A stretch of 64,000 bases of DNA from Aeromicrobium erythreum. Lineage in GTDB: Bacteria > Actinomycetota > Actinomycetes > Propionibacteriales > Nocardioidaceae. The notes beneath the pieces were generated by a model that made no database searches, had not been told where the DNA came from, and saw nothing but the letters and a program-made list of their open reading frames with translations. Positions 8,100 to 16,269 of this stretch are shown here, in pieces; the first letter of the stretch is position 1, and each line of letters opens with the position of its first letter. Location: positions 3,162,001 to 3,226,000 of the forward strand of contig NZ_CP011502.1 in the NCBI RefSeq assembly GCF_001509405.1, read 5' to 3'. Made by a program: the position numbers and the translations under genes.

Positions 8100-8309
8100 T
8101 CACGACCGGCCCGACCGGTCCAATGCGGGCAGGACCCGCAGGGCGAGCGCGGGGCACGCCTGCGCCAGCTGGCGGGCCTGCCGCTCGGTGAGGTCGTCGC
8201 CGACGACGGGGAAGCCCCACTCGTCGAGGGTCACCTGCTCGGGCAGGAGCGCGGCGCACAGTCCGTGGCCGTCGCAGCGGGTCCAGTCGACCAGGACGCG
8301 TGGGCTCAT
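8100..8309 (-). CDS. small ferredoxin with three conserved Cys
   Basis: A 69-residue P450-type small ferredoxin, probably carrying one iron-sulfur cluster and serving as electron carrier for the NuoF-like and ferric-reductase-like proteins encoded beside it. The motif is Cys-Asp-Gly-His-Gly-Leu-Cys at about 11-17 and ACPALAL near residue 54. The central Cys of the usual CxxCxxC is replaced by His (C-x2-H-x2-C), as in some actinobacterial 3Fe-4S ferredoxins. The ATG overlaps the upstream stop codon (ATGA at 8306-8309), giving tight coupling. Confidence 0.85.
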   Translation of the reverse strand: MSPRVLVDWTRCDGHGLCAALLPEQVTLDEWGFPVVGDDLTERQARQLAQACPALALRVLPALDRSGRS

Positions 8310-9541
8310 CGCTCGGCACCCGTCGGGAGCACGCCGAGCGTCGGACGTCCGCACCCGCGACCCGTCGCGTGGACGGCGACGTCGTCGGCGAACGCGGTCA
8401 GCGCGCTGGCCAGGAAGCCGACGGCGCCGTCGGGGTGGGCGCACGCTCCGCGACCGCGCACCAGGCCGAGCCGTCGGGACAGGCGCGAGAGGTCGACGGG
8501 CGCGTTCGCCGCCAGCCCCTCGACGTCGGAGGCGAGGGAGTCGAGCCCGAACACGCAGGGTCCGCACTGCCCGGCCGACTCCCCGGCGAGCCAGCGCGCC
8601 ACCCGCGCGACCTCCCCCACGGGGCAGGTGGCGCCGGGCAGCACGGCGACGACGCCCGCACCCCACGTCGCACCTCGCGCGCGGAGGGCGGCGCGGTCCA
8701 CGAGCAGGTCGCCGGCCTTGGTCCAGCGGCCGTGGTACCCACCGAGGAGGACGGTCCGGTCCGCTCCGCCGACGAGGTCGGCGACCCGTCGGCGGTGCGG
8801 CACCTCGACCACGCCCGGGTGCGGCACGTCGCCCAGCAGCGTCGCGAGCGTGCTCCCCGGCTCGTCGAGGGTGCCGACGCTCGCGAACCCGGCCGGTCCG
8901 CGACGGCCCAGCAGCCCCAGCTGCGCGAAGGTCTCGACGTTCGACAGGAACGTCGGGTGCCCGTCGACCCCGTGGACGGTCGGCAGCGTGCGTCGACCAC
9001 CCGGGACCGGCGCCGACCCCGAGAGCCGGTTGACGAGCGACCGCGCCTCGCCGCCGACGAACGTCCCTGCTGCGTCGACGACCCGCACGTGGTGCGCGTC
9101 GGTGCGCTCCACGAGCGCGGCACGCAGGGCCGCAGCAGCCTGCGGGTCGTGGACGGCGACCACGGCGTGCGTCGTGCGCAGGGCTTCCGCCACGACGACG
9201 ACGCCGTCGAGCACGAGGTGCGGGACGCGGCGCATGAGCACCCGGTCCTTCCAGCTCGCCGGCTCGCCCTCGCTGCCGTTCACCACCACCCGCACGTCGG
9301 ACCCGGGCGCGACTCCGGCCAGCTTGGTCGCGACCGGGAAGGCTGCACCGCCACGGCCCAGCAGCCGCACCGACGCCACGTCGGCGGCGAGCGTGCGCGC
9401 TGCATCCGCCCGGAGCGCGCCATGCAGGAGCTCGTGCTCGACGAGGGGCACGTGGCCGGTGTCGCGCGCGCCGGAGAGCAGGGCGTCCGCTCCCCAGGTG
9501 AGGACGGCCGGGGGACCGCTGGGACAGGTCAGGACGGTCAT
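8306..9541 (-). CDS. NuoF-like NADH-binding flavoprotein/iron-sulfur subunit
   Basis: A 411-residue homologue of the 51 kDa subunit of complex I, here outside any nuo operon. It retains the flavin/NADH-site motif GRGGAAFPVATK and VNGSEGEPASWKDR, the SNVETFAQL segment, and a C-terminal iron-sulfur region with SAGQCGPC and a later RGAC. Three of these Cys plus one elsewhere could hold an N3-like 4Fe-4S cluster. It probably oxidises NAD(P)H or exchanges electrons with the small ferredoxin. Both ends overlap neighbours by ATGA, so it is part of a single translationally coupled redox operon with a ferric-reductase-like membrane protein and ApbE. Confidence 0.85.
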   Translation of the reverse strand: MTVLTCPSGPPAVLTWGADALLSGARDTGHVPLVEHELLHGALRADAARTLAADVASVRLLGRGGAAFPVATKLAGVAPGSDVRVVVNGSEGEPASWKDRVLMRRVPHLVLDGVVVVAEALRTTHAVVAVHDPQAAAALRAALVERTDAHHVRVVDAAGTFVGGEARSLVNRLSGSAPVPGGRRTLPTVHGVDGHPTFLSNVETFAQLGLLGRRGPAGFASVGTLDEPGSTLATLLGDVPHPGVVEVPHRRRVADLVGGADRTVLLGGYHGRWTKAGDLLVDRAALRARGATWGAGVVAVLPGATCPVGEVARVARWLAGESAGQCGPCVFGLDSLASDVEGLAANAPVDLSRLSRRLGLVRGRGACAHPDGAVGFLASALTAFADDVAVHATGRGCGRPTLGVLPTGAER

Positions 9542-10140
9542 CGGGATCCTCCTCGGACGAGCACACGGTGGGGTGGGACGGAGTCGGTGAGGACGGTCGT
9601 CCGACGGGGACGGGCGAGGATGCGCAGCGCCGCGACTCCGGCCACCGCCAGCGCGCAGCCGACGTAGACGACCGTCGCCCAGGCACGACCGGTGTCGGTG
9701 CCGGCGAGGACGCCGTGCCCCATGCTCAGCAGCCAGCCGACGTAGGCGGAGCCGTGCACGGTGCGCCAGACGAGGGGCGAGACCCGCGAGCCGGCGAGCC
9801 GTCCGCGCGACAGTCCGCTCAGCGCGGCGGCCACGAAGGCCCACACCGCGAGGGCGCCGAGCCCGACCGCGAGCGGCGCGAACCCCGAGGTGAAGGGCAC
9901 GACCACGGAGGTGAGCGGCACGTCGACGTGGGTGTCGAGCACGAGCAGCCCGACGTGCAGGACCAGCGCCGCCAGCGCCGTGAGCGCGACCGAGCGGTGC
10001 GCGAGCTGGCGGACGGCGCGCTGCTCGTGGGCGCCGCTGCCGCGACCCGTCGACGACGCGAGCGCACCGAGGCAGACGGACGCCGTGAACCCGAGGAGGG
10101 CCACCATGCCGAGAGCACGAGCCAGGAACCAGAGGGTCAT
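9538..10140 (-). CDS. ferric-reductase-like transmembrane (heme b) protein
   Basis: A 200-residue protein with about six hydrophobic helices. Conserved-looking His residues inside or next to helices (LAHRSVALTA, LVLHVGLL, WRTVHGSAYVGW, SMGHGVLAG) resemble the paired b-heme ligands of the ferric reductase/NOX/YedZ fold. It probably moves electrons across the membrane between the cytoplasmic NuoF-like/ferredoxin proteins and an external acceptor. There is no FAD or NAD domain, so it is only the membrane module. ATGA overlaps on both sides place it in the middle of the operon, after apbE. Confidence 0.83.
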   Translation of the reverse strand: MTLWFLARALGMVALLGFTASVCLGALASSTGRGSGAHEQRAVRQLAHRSVALTALAALVLHVGLLVLDTHVDVPLTSVVVPFTSGFAPLAVGLGALAVWAFVAAALSGLSRGRLAGSRVSPLVWRTVHGSAYVGWLLSMGHGVLAGTDTGRAWATVVYVGCALAVAGVAALRILARPRRTTVLTDSVPPHRVLVRGGSR

Positions 10141-11093
10141 GCCGCCACCTCCGTCTCGGGCGGCCAGCCGCCGACGTGCTCGACGGCACCGGCGACGGTG
10201 ACCACGCGTGCGGCCACGTCGTCACGCTGCAGCCAGGGCAGGGCCTCCGGGCCGCGGACCACCGCGGCCGTGCTGAGCGTGTTCGCCAGCACCGCGCTCG
10301 GAGCCCACACGGCGACCGTGCGCCAGGAGCTGTCGGCGGGTCGGCCCGTACGGGGGTCCAGCAGGTGGTGGGCCGGGACGCCGTCCGTGGTGGTCCAGCG
10401 ACGCTCCCGGGTCGACGACGTCGCGAGCCCGCCGCGGGTCACGGCGACCCGGGTCCCCGCCCCGCCGCGTCGTTCGGCGACGTCGACCTGCCAGGGTCGG
10501 GACGGTCGGCCCGCGAGCGCGAGGTCGCCGCCGATCTCGACGAGGACGGCGTGGCCGTCGAGCGCGTGCACCCGGCGCGCCGCCTCGTCGGCCGTCCACG
10601 CCTTCGCCACGGCACCGAGGTCGAGCCCGACGCCCGCCGGGACCCCCACCAGCCGCAGCTCGGGGTCGACGCGGACGCTGCGCCAGTCACGTCGGAGCGG
10701 CCAGCTCGGTCGGTGGAGCGCCTCCAGCTGGCCGAGGCCGGTCCGCGTCCCGGCCGCGCGACCTCGGGGCGCGGCCCGCACCACGTCGAGGTCGGCGTCG
10801 TAGCCGAGTGCTGCCAGGTCGGCGCCGAGCGTCGGGTCCACGGCACCGTCGGTCGCGCGCGCGGCCTGCAGGGCCACCTGGACCAGCTCGACGGTCAGCG
10901 CCGACGCCGGCACCAGACGGCCGCCGTGCCGAGCGACCCGCACCAGCTCGGCATCGTCGCGGAACCGGCTCACGGCGGCGTCGACGTCGGCCATCAGGTC
11001 GCGGACGACGCGCTCGGCACGGTCGGGCGAGCCGGCCTCCACGGTCACGGACACGGTGCACGACCAGGCGTCCCACCGACGCACGGCGCTCAT
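10137..11093 (-). CDS. apbE: FAD:protein FMN transferase
   Basis: A 318-residue ApbE/NqrT-type flavin transferase, which attaches FMN covalently to Thr or Ser of redox partners using FAD and Mg2+. Motifs include DAAVSRFRDDAEL, TDGAVDPTLG, LDLGAVAKAWTADEAARR, the glycine-rich EIGGDLALAG and HHLLDPRTGRP. No Tat or lipoprotein signal is visible, so it appears cytoplasmic or weakly exported. The ATG overlaps the upstream small gene (ATGA). The operon has no recognisable FMN-binding-domain substrate, which is unusual for ApbE in such a cluster. Confidence 0.9.
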   Translation of the reverse strand: MSAVRRWDAWSCTVSVTVEAGSPDRAERVVRDLMADVDAAVSRFRDDAELVRVARHGGRLVPASALTVELVQVALQAARATDGAVDPTLGADLAALGYDADLDVVRAAPRGRAAGTRTGLGQLEALHRPSWPLRRDWRSVRVDPELRLVGVPAGVGLDLGAVAKAWTADEAARRVHALDGHAVLVEIGGDLALAGRPSRPWQVDVAERRGGAGTRVAVTRGGLATSSTRERRWTTTDGVPAHHLLDPRTGRPADSSWRTVAVWAPSAVLANTLSTAAVVRGPEALPWLQRDDVAARVVTVAGAVEHVGGWPPETEVAA

Positions 11094-11371
11094 GACGCGT
11101 TGCTCGACGCGTCGCCCTGGCCGCTGGAGCTGCCCTGCTGCAGGCCGCTCCCGCCCTGGTCCGAGCTGCTCCCCTGGTCCGAGGTGCTGCCCTGGCTCGA
11201 GTCCTGGGGCGACGTGCTCCCCGACGTGCCCGACGTCGTGCTCTGCTCGACGCTCGCGGCGGTCGAGCTGGTCTGGGCGACGACGGCCGCGAAGCCGCCG
11301 GTCGCCACCACACCCAGCACGCCGGCGCCGACCGCCATGCGGCGGGCCCTGGTCCTCACGTCGGTCCTCAT
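11090..11371 (-). CDS. small secreted or anchored Ser/Gln-rich protein, first gene of redox operon
   Basis: A 93-residue protein with an Arg-rich N terminus (RTRARR), one hydrophobic helix (VGAGVLGVVATGGFAAVVA) and a low-complexity tail of Ser, Gln, Gly, Thr and Asp. It occupies the place where related clusters, as I recall them, carry an FMN-binding-domain protein, but no SGAT-type flavinylation motif is present. It could be a truncated remnant or an extracellular spacer protein. ATG 11371 has a GGAGGA ribosome-binding site just upstream; a further upstream start would add a Cys/Arg-rich extension without support. Confidence 0.6.
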   Translation of the reverse strand: MRTDVRTRARRMAVGAGVLGVVATGGFAAVVAQTSSTAASVEQSTTSGTSGSTSPQDSSQGSTSDQGSSSDQGGSGLQQGSSSGQGDASSNAS

Positions 11372-11502
11372 GCCGTCCTCCTCGTCGGTGCCGCTCCTGC
11401 GGCGGCACCCCGAGCATCGGACGGGACGGGTCAGCCCCAACCCAACCGGACCTCAAATCCACGTCAAGAACGGCGGGCGGTCGCTCGTGGCACGATCGTC
11501 GG

Positions 11503-12855
11503 GTGAGCCTCGACGACCTGCCCACGGCGATCGTGCAGACCGACCCGGACGTGGTGGCCGGGTTCGCGCACGACGAGGCGCGACTGGTGCAGCGCTCGAC
11601 GCCCGCAGCGGTGCTGTCGCCACGCGACACCGACGAGGTCGCCGCCTGCCTGCGGGCCGCGCGGGCGGCCGGGCTCACGGTCGTCACCCGCGGCGCCGGC
11701 ACGGGGCTGGCCGGCGGCGCGAACGCTCCGGCGGGCTCCGTCGTGCTGAGCACCCGACGGCTCGACCGCATCGTCGCGATCGACGTCGAGGAACGGGTCG
11801 CCGTCGTGCAGCCCGGCGTGCTGACCGGCGACCTGCGCGCGGCGGTCGAGGAGGTCGGGCTGTTCTACCCGCCCGACCCCGGCAGCGTCGCCATCTCGAC
11901 CATCGGCGGCAACGTCGCGACCGACGCCGGCGGCATGTGCTGCGTGAAGTACGGGGTGACGGGCGACTACGTGCTGGGTCTCGAGGTCGTCCTGGCCGAC
12001 GGTCGGGTCCTGCGGACCGGACGCCGCACGGTCAAGGGCGTGGCCGGCTACGACCTGACCCACCTGCTCGTGGGCTCCGAGGGGACGCTCGGGGTGATCA
12101 CCGAGGTCACGCTGCGGCTGCGGCCGGCTCCCCCGGCACCCGCCACCGTCGTCGCGACGTTCGCCTCGCTGCCCGACGCGGGTCGGGCGGTGGAACGGAT
12201 GAGCGCGGACGCGCTCGACGTGTCGCTGCTCGAGCTGCTCGATGCCACCACGCTCCGGGCGATCGACGCGCACACCGGCATGGGGCTCGACGCCGCCGCG
12301 ATGCTGCTGGTCCAGTCCGACCAGCCCGACCCCACGGCGACGCTCGCAGCCGTGCAGCGGGCGTGCGAGGGAGCGGGAGCGGTCGACGTCGCGGTCACGA
12401 CCGACGTCGAGGAGGGACGGCAGCTGCTCGAGGCCCGACGTCAGGCGCTGCCCGCCCTGGAGCGGCTCGGCGACTGGCTGCTCGACGACGTGTGCGTCCC
12501 GCGGCGCGCGATCGTGGCGCTCGTGCAGGGCGTCGAGCAGGTGGCCCGCGCCGAGGGGCTGACGATCGGGGTGTTCGGCCACGCCGGCGACGGCAACATG
12601 CACCCGACGGTGATCTTCGACCAGCAGGACCCGGAGTCCGAGGCGGCCGCCCGGCGCGCGTTCGACGCGATCACGGCGCTCGCCCTCGACCTCGGCGGCA
12701 CGGTGACGGGCGAGCACGGCGTCGGCCGGCTCAAGGCCGGCTGGCTGGCGCGCGAGCTCGACCCCGTCGCCCTCGACGTCCACCGCGCCGTCAAGGCCGC
12801 TCTCGACCCGGAGGGTCGGCTCAACCCCGGGAGCGTCCTCGGTGCGAGGCGCTGA
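11503..12855 (+). CDS. FAD-linked oxidase, GlcD / D-lactate dehydrogenase type
   Basis: A flavoprotein of 450 residues that probably oxidises a 2-hydroxy acid such as glycolate or D-lactate. The N-terminal PCMH-type FAD domain has TRGAGTGLAGGA, PDPGSVAISTIGGN and KGVAGYDLTHLLVGSEGTLG. The C-terminal domain has FGHAGDGNMHP, with the His typically involved in substrate or metal binding, and GTVTGEHGVGRLK. The GTG at 11503 starts VSLDDL and fits the usual N terminus. It is a single gene without glcE/glcF partners, divergent from the redox operon; electron acceptor unknown. Confidence 0.9.
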   Translation: MSLDDLPTAIVQTDPDVVAGFAHDEARLVQRSTPAAVLSPRDTDEVAACLRAARAAGLTVVTRGAGTGLAGGANAPAGSVVLSTRRLDRIVAIDVEERVAVVQPGVLTGDLRAAVEEVGLFYPPDPGSVAISTIGGNVATDAGGMCCVKYGVTGDYVLGLEVVLADGRVLRTGRRTVKGVAGYDLTHLLVGSEGTLGVITEVTLRLRPAPPAPATVVATFASLPDAGRAVERMSADALDVSLLELLDATTLRAIDAHTGMGLDAAAMLLVQSDQPDPTATLAAVQRACEGAGAVDVAVTTDVEEGRQLLEARRQALPALERLGDWLLDDVCVPRRAIVALVQGVEQVARAEGLTIGVFGHAGDGNMHPTVIFDQQDPESEAAARRAFDAITALALDLGGTVTGEHGVGRLKAGWLARELDPVALDVHRAVKAALDPEGRLNPGSVLGARR

Positions 12856-12966
12856 GGACACCTGGACGTCTCTGTGGAGGAACGGGCGGGTCGCCCACCG
12901 GCCGAGCCGGTGTCGCGCAGACGGGACAGCCCACGAGCGGATCGCCGATCGCTGGCGACCAAAGAG

Positions 12967-13001
12967 TATAGTCCAGGAGACTATCACTCATGATAGTCTC
13001 C
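12967..13001 (+). promoter_or_regulatory. promoter with overlapping perfect 11 bp inverted repeat
   Basis: A TATAGT -10 element (12967-12972) is followed at once by GGAGACTATCA (12976-12986), a CTCA loop and TGATAGTCTCC (12991-13001), a perfect palindrome. A related half, TATAGTCC, lies in the -10 itself. The dyad covers the expected transcription start, 35 bp before the ATPase gene, as expected for an autorepressor-type operator; a stable RNA hairpin is the alternative. Confidence 0.6.
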
Positions 13002-13035
13002 TCGGTGAATCACTTCCCGACCAGAGGCGCGGCAC

Positions 13036-14460
13036 ATGTTCGTGGGACGAGAGCAGCAACTGCGGGAGCTCACCGACCGCCTCACGTCGGTGCGCGAGTC
13101 GACGGACGCGAAGCCCGGCAAGGCCGTCCTCATCCGAGGACGGCGTCGCGTGGGCAAGTCCCGTCTCGTCGAGGAGTTCGTCGAGCGATCCGGGGTGCCC
13201 TACCTCTTCTACGCTGCTTCGCGACGCCCCCTGCACGAGGAGCTCCAGCTCTTCGTCGACGAGGTCGCCCGCTCCAACCTCCCCGGCGCGGACACCTTCC
13301 GCGACCTCACCGTGACAAGCTGGGACGCAGCGCTTCGACTGCTCGCCAGCGCGACGTCTGACACCGGCAGCATCGTCGTCCTCGACGAGCTCCCCTACGT
13401 CATCGCTCAGGACCCTGCGTTCGAAGGCACGCTCCAGACCGTCTTCGACAGGATCCTGTCCAGGCACCGACTGCTCCTCATCGGCATCGGTTCCGACCTG
13501 GCCATGATGGAGGCGCTCAGCAGCTACGACCGGCCCTTCCACCAACGTGCCGACGAGATGGTCGTGCCTGCGCTCTCGCCGGCCGAGGTCGCCCGCATGC
13601 TCCAGCTCGAGCCCGCCGACGCGTTCGACGCGCACCTCGTCACCGGTGGGCTTCCACTGATCTGCGCCGAGTGGAAGCCCGGCCAGTCCTTGACCGACTA
13701 CCTGAGAAGCGCGTTCGCCAACCCCACCTCCGCCCTCCTGGTCTCCGCCGAACGCGCCCTCGCGGCCGAGTTCCCCTCCGAGGCCCAGGCACGAACCGTC
13801 CTCGGGGCCATCGGCAGCGGCGAGCGTACGTTCACCTCCATCGGGCGAGCGAGCGGCGTCACCGCCGCCAGCCTGAGCCGGGCACTTTCGCTCCTGACGG
13901 ACAAGCGCATCGTGCATCGGGCCACGCCCCTGTCGACGAAGGCCTCGCAGGAAGCGCGCTACTGGGTCGCCGACCCCTACCTGAGGTTCTGGTTGGAGTT
14001 CGTCGGGCCGTACATCCACGAGGTCGAGCGCGGACGTGGCGACCGCACCCTGGAGCGGGTCCAGAGGTCCTGGACGACGTGGCGCGGTCGCGCCATCGAG
14101 CCGATCGTCCGTGAAGCGATCGATCGGCTCGGCCTCCCGCTCGGACCCGACGGGTCCGCCGGGGTCGTGGGCGGCTACTGGACCCGCAAGAACGATCCCG
14201 AGATCGACATCGTCGTCGCGGACCGGGCACCCACGGCGAAGGCCCTCTTCGCGGTGGGGTCCATCAAGTGGCTCGAGAACGCACCCTTCAGCCGCCGGGA
14301 CTACGACCGCCTCGTCGAGCATCGACGCCAGCTCCCGGGGGCGACTGACGAGACCCCGTTGCTCGCCGTCTCGCGGGTACCGACGCAGATCGACGACGTC
14401 ACCGTCCTCGGCCCCGCCGAGCTCATCGCCGCGTGGCCGTCCGGCGATCCAGGCGTCTGA
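13036..14460 (+). CDS. AAA-type P-loop ATPase with DUF234 C-terminal domain
   Basis: A 474-residue STAND/archaeal-type ATPase. The N-terminal NTPase has Walker A GRRRVGKS (Lys about 41) and Walker B IVVLDELPYV near 115-125. A winged-helix region (about 255-300, FTSIGRASGV-TAASLSRALSLL) follows, then the DUF234 domain with a nuclease-like core, E-x-D-I-V-V near 395 and GSIKWL. Such proteins are common mobile or toxin-like genes in archaea and scattered bacteria; function is unproven. Base composition is slightly lower in GC and codon use more mixed than in neighbours, suggesting transfer. It is isolated, convergent with the AidB gene, and preceded by a palindromic promoter. Confidence 0.85.
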   Translation: MFVGREQQLRELTDRLTSVRESTDAKPGKAVLIRGRRRVGKSRLVEEFVERSGVPYLFYAASRRPLHEELQLFVDEVARSNLPGADTFRDLTVTSWDAALRLLASATSDTGSIVVLDELPYVIAQDPAFEGTLQTVFDRILSRHRLLLIGIGSDLAMMEALSSYDRPFHQRADEMVVPALSPAEVARMLQLEPADAFDAHLVTGGLPLICAEWKPGQSLTDYLRSAFANPTSALLVSAERALAAEFPSEAQARTVLGAIGSGERTFTSIGRASGVTAASLSRALSLLTDKRIVHRATPLSTKASQEARYWVADPYLRFWLEFVGPYIHEVERGRGDRTLERVQRSWTTWRGRAIEPIVREAIDRLGLPLGPDGSAGVVGGYWTRKNDPEIDIVVADRAPTAKALFAVGSIKWLENAPFSRRDYDRLVEHRRQLPGATDETPLLAVSRVPTQIDDVTVLGPAELIAAWPSGDPGV

Positions 14461-14500
14461 CCGGACGCGCTCGACCAGCGCGTCCCCGGCCCGGCCGCCG

Positions 14501-16195
14501 TCAGGTCGCGAGACCAGGCAGGGCCCGCTCGAGGATCGCGCCGGCGTCGACGTCGGCGTCGAGCGTGCCGAACGCCAGCCCGCCGCGCCCGTCGAGCCGG
14601 CTCGAGCAGAACGCGTCGGCCACGGCGGGCGAGGAGTGCCGCACCAGCAGCGACGCCTGCAGCGTCAGGGCCATCTGCTCGACGAGTCGGCGCGCCCGGA
14701 ACTCGATGCTGCCGAGGTCGCGCGCGGCGGCTGCGAGGTCGGCGCCCAGCCTGTCGGCCGCGGCGTCGAGGCGGGCGTCGCCACCGCGGGCGAGACCGAT
14801 CTCGTGCAGCAGGGCGTCGGCCACGGCCGGCTCGCGACCGAGGGCCCGCAGGACGTCGAGCGCGTTGACGTTGCCCGAGCCCTCCCAGATCGAGTTGAGC
14901 GGAGCCTCGCGGTAGAGCCGCGGCATGCCGGACTCCTCGACGTACCCGTTGCCGCCCAGGCACTCCATGGCCTCCGCCGTGAAGGCGGGGCCCCGCTTGG
15001 TGATCCAGTACTTCCCGACCGCCGTGCCGATGCGCCGGAACGCCTGCTCGTGCTCGTCGCCGCGCAGCGCGCGGTCGGCGGCACCCGAGAGCCGCAGGGT
15101 GAACGCCGTCGCGGCCTCCGACTCGAGCGCGAGGTCGGCAAGCACGTTGCGCATGAGCGGCTGGTCGACCAGCCGGCGGCCGAACGCCGCGCGGTGCTGC
15201 ACGTGGTGGCCGGCCTCGACGAGCGCCTTGCGCATGAGGGTCGCGCTGCCCGTCGCGCAGTCCAGCCGGGTGCAGCTGACCATGTCGATGATGGTGCGCA
15301 CGCCGCGGCCCTCCTCCCCCACGAGCCAGGCGACGGCGCCGTCGAGCTCGGGCTCGGACGAGGCGTTGGAGCGGTTGCCGAGCTTGTCCTTCAACCGCAC
15401 GACGTGGAAGCGGTTGCGCGACCCGTCGGGCAGGATCCGCGGGACGAGGAAGCACGACAGGCCGCCCGGCGACTGCGCAAGCACGAGGAACACGTCGCAC
15501 ATGGGCGCCGACGTGAACCACTTGGCACCGTGCAGCGTGAAGACGCCGGGCTCCTCGGTCGGCTGCGCGACGGTGGTGTTGGTGCGCACGTCGGAGCCGC
15601 CCTGGCGCTCCGTCATGCCCATGCCCGCGAGCAGTCCCTGCTTCTGGGCGGGCACGCGCAGACCGGGCTCGTACACGCGCGACGTCAGGAGCGGCTCGTA
15701 CACCTCGGCCAGCGCCGGGGCGTGCCGCAGCGCGGGCACGACGGCGTAGGTCATCGTGACCGGGCACCCGTGGCCGGCCTCGGTGTGCCCCCACACGAGG
15801 CTGCCCGCCGTGCGGGCGACGTGGGCGCCCGCACGCTCGTCGGCCCAGGCAGCGCCGCCGAGGCCCTCGGAGATCGCGGTGTCCATGAGCTGGTGCCAGG
15901 CGGGATGGAACTCGACCTCGTCGACGCGGTTGCCGTAGCGGTCGACGACGCGCAGCTCCGGCTCGAAGCGGTTGGCGTCCTCCGCCCAGCGCTGCGCCTC
16001 GGGGCTGCCCGCCAGGCGGCCGAGTCGGCGTACGTCGTCCTCGGCCCAGCCGGCGCCCTCCCGGCGCAGCGCCTCGACGAGCGCGATGTCGGCCGACGCG
16101 TCGTAGGGCGCGAGCGGCGGCGCCTGGTTGGCGTCGGGGCCGGTGACCGTGCCGGGGCGGACGTCGCTGACGGTGCGGGGCGGGGTGAGGGTCAT
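14501..16195 (-). CDS. AidB-like acyl-CoA dehydrogenase
   Basis: A 564-residue flavoprotein of the AidB subgroup of acyl-CoA dehydrogenases. AidB itself is an FAD and DNA-binding protein of the adaptive response; actinobacterial homologues are usually annotated as isovaleryl-CoA dehydrogenase-like. Visible family motifs include GMGMTERQGGSDVRTN, GAKWFTSAPMCD, RLKDKLGNRSNASSE, and the C-terminal FAD region CLGGNGYVEES and EGSGNVNALDVLRAL. The length and N-terminal extension (NQAPPLAPYD) match AidB rather than short-chain enzymes. It is divergent from a PaaX-family regulator across a 74 bp gap containing a TGACA/TGTCA dyad, so the two are probably co-regulated. Confidence 0.88.
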   Translation of the reverse strand: MTLTPPRTVSDVRPGTVTGPDANQAPPLAPYDASADIALVEALRREGAGWAEDDVRRLGRLAGSPEAQRWAEDANRFEPELRVVDRYGNRVDEVEFHPAWHQLMDTAISEGLGGAAWADERAGAHVARTAGSLVWGHTEAGHGCPVTMTYAVVPALRHAPALAEVYEPLLTSRVYEPGLRVPAQKQGLLAGMGMTERQGGSDVRTNTTVAQPTEEPGVFTLHGAKWFTSAPMCDVFLVLAQSPGGLSCFLVPRILPDGSRNRFHVVRLKDKLGNRSNASSEPELDGAVAWLVGEEGRGVRTIIDMVSCTRLDCATGSATLMRKALVEAGHHVQHRAAFGRRLVDQPLMRNVLADLALESEAATAFTLRLSGAADRALRGDEHEQAFRRIGTAVGKYWITKRGPAFTAEAMECLGGNGYVEESGMPRLYREAPLNSIWEGSGNVNALDVLRALGREPAVADALLHEIGLARGGDARLDAAADRLGADLAAAARDLGSIEFRARRLVEQMALTLQASLLVRHSSPAVADAFCSSRLDGRGGLAFGTLDADVDAGAILERALPGLAT

Positions 16196-16216
16196 GGTCC
16201 AAGCATTGCATCATCG

Positions 16217-16228
16217 TGACAGTTGTCA
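16217..16228. promoter_or_regulatory. TGACA-GT-TGTCA dyad in aidB/paaX intergenic region
   Basis: A perfect 5 bp inverted repeat with a 2 bp spacer, 21 bp upstream of the AidB-like start and 41 bp upstream of the regulator start. It is a plausible operator for the divergent PaaX-like protein. Short dyads occur by chance, so confidence is moderate. Confidence 0.5.
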
Positions 16229-16269
16229 AGGATGTGCAAGGCCGATCTGCAAGGATGGAGACTGTGCAC

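Noticed and set aside
12990-13361. Small open frame starting inside the palindrome before the ATPase
   Set aside because: It overlaps the ATPase in another frame, has Arg/Ala-rich composition and no RBS.
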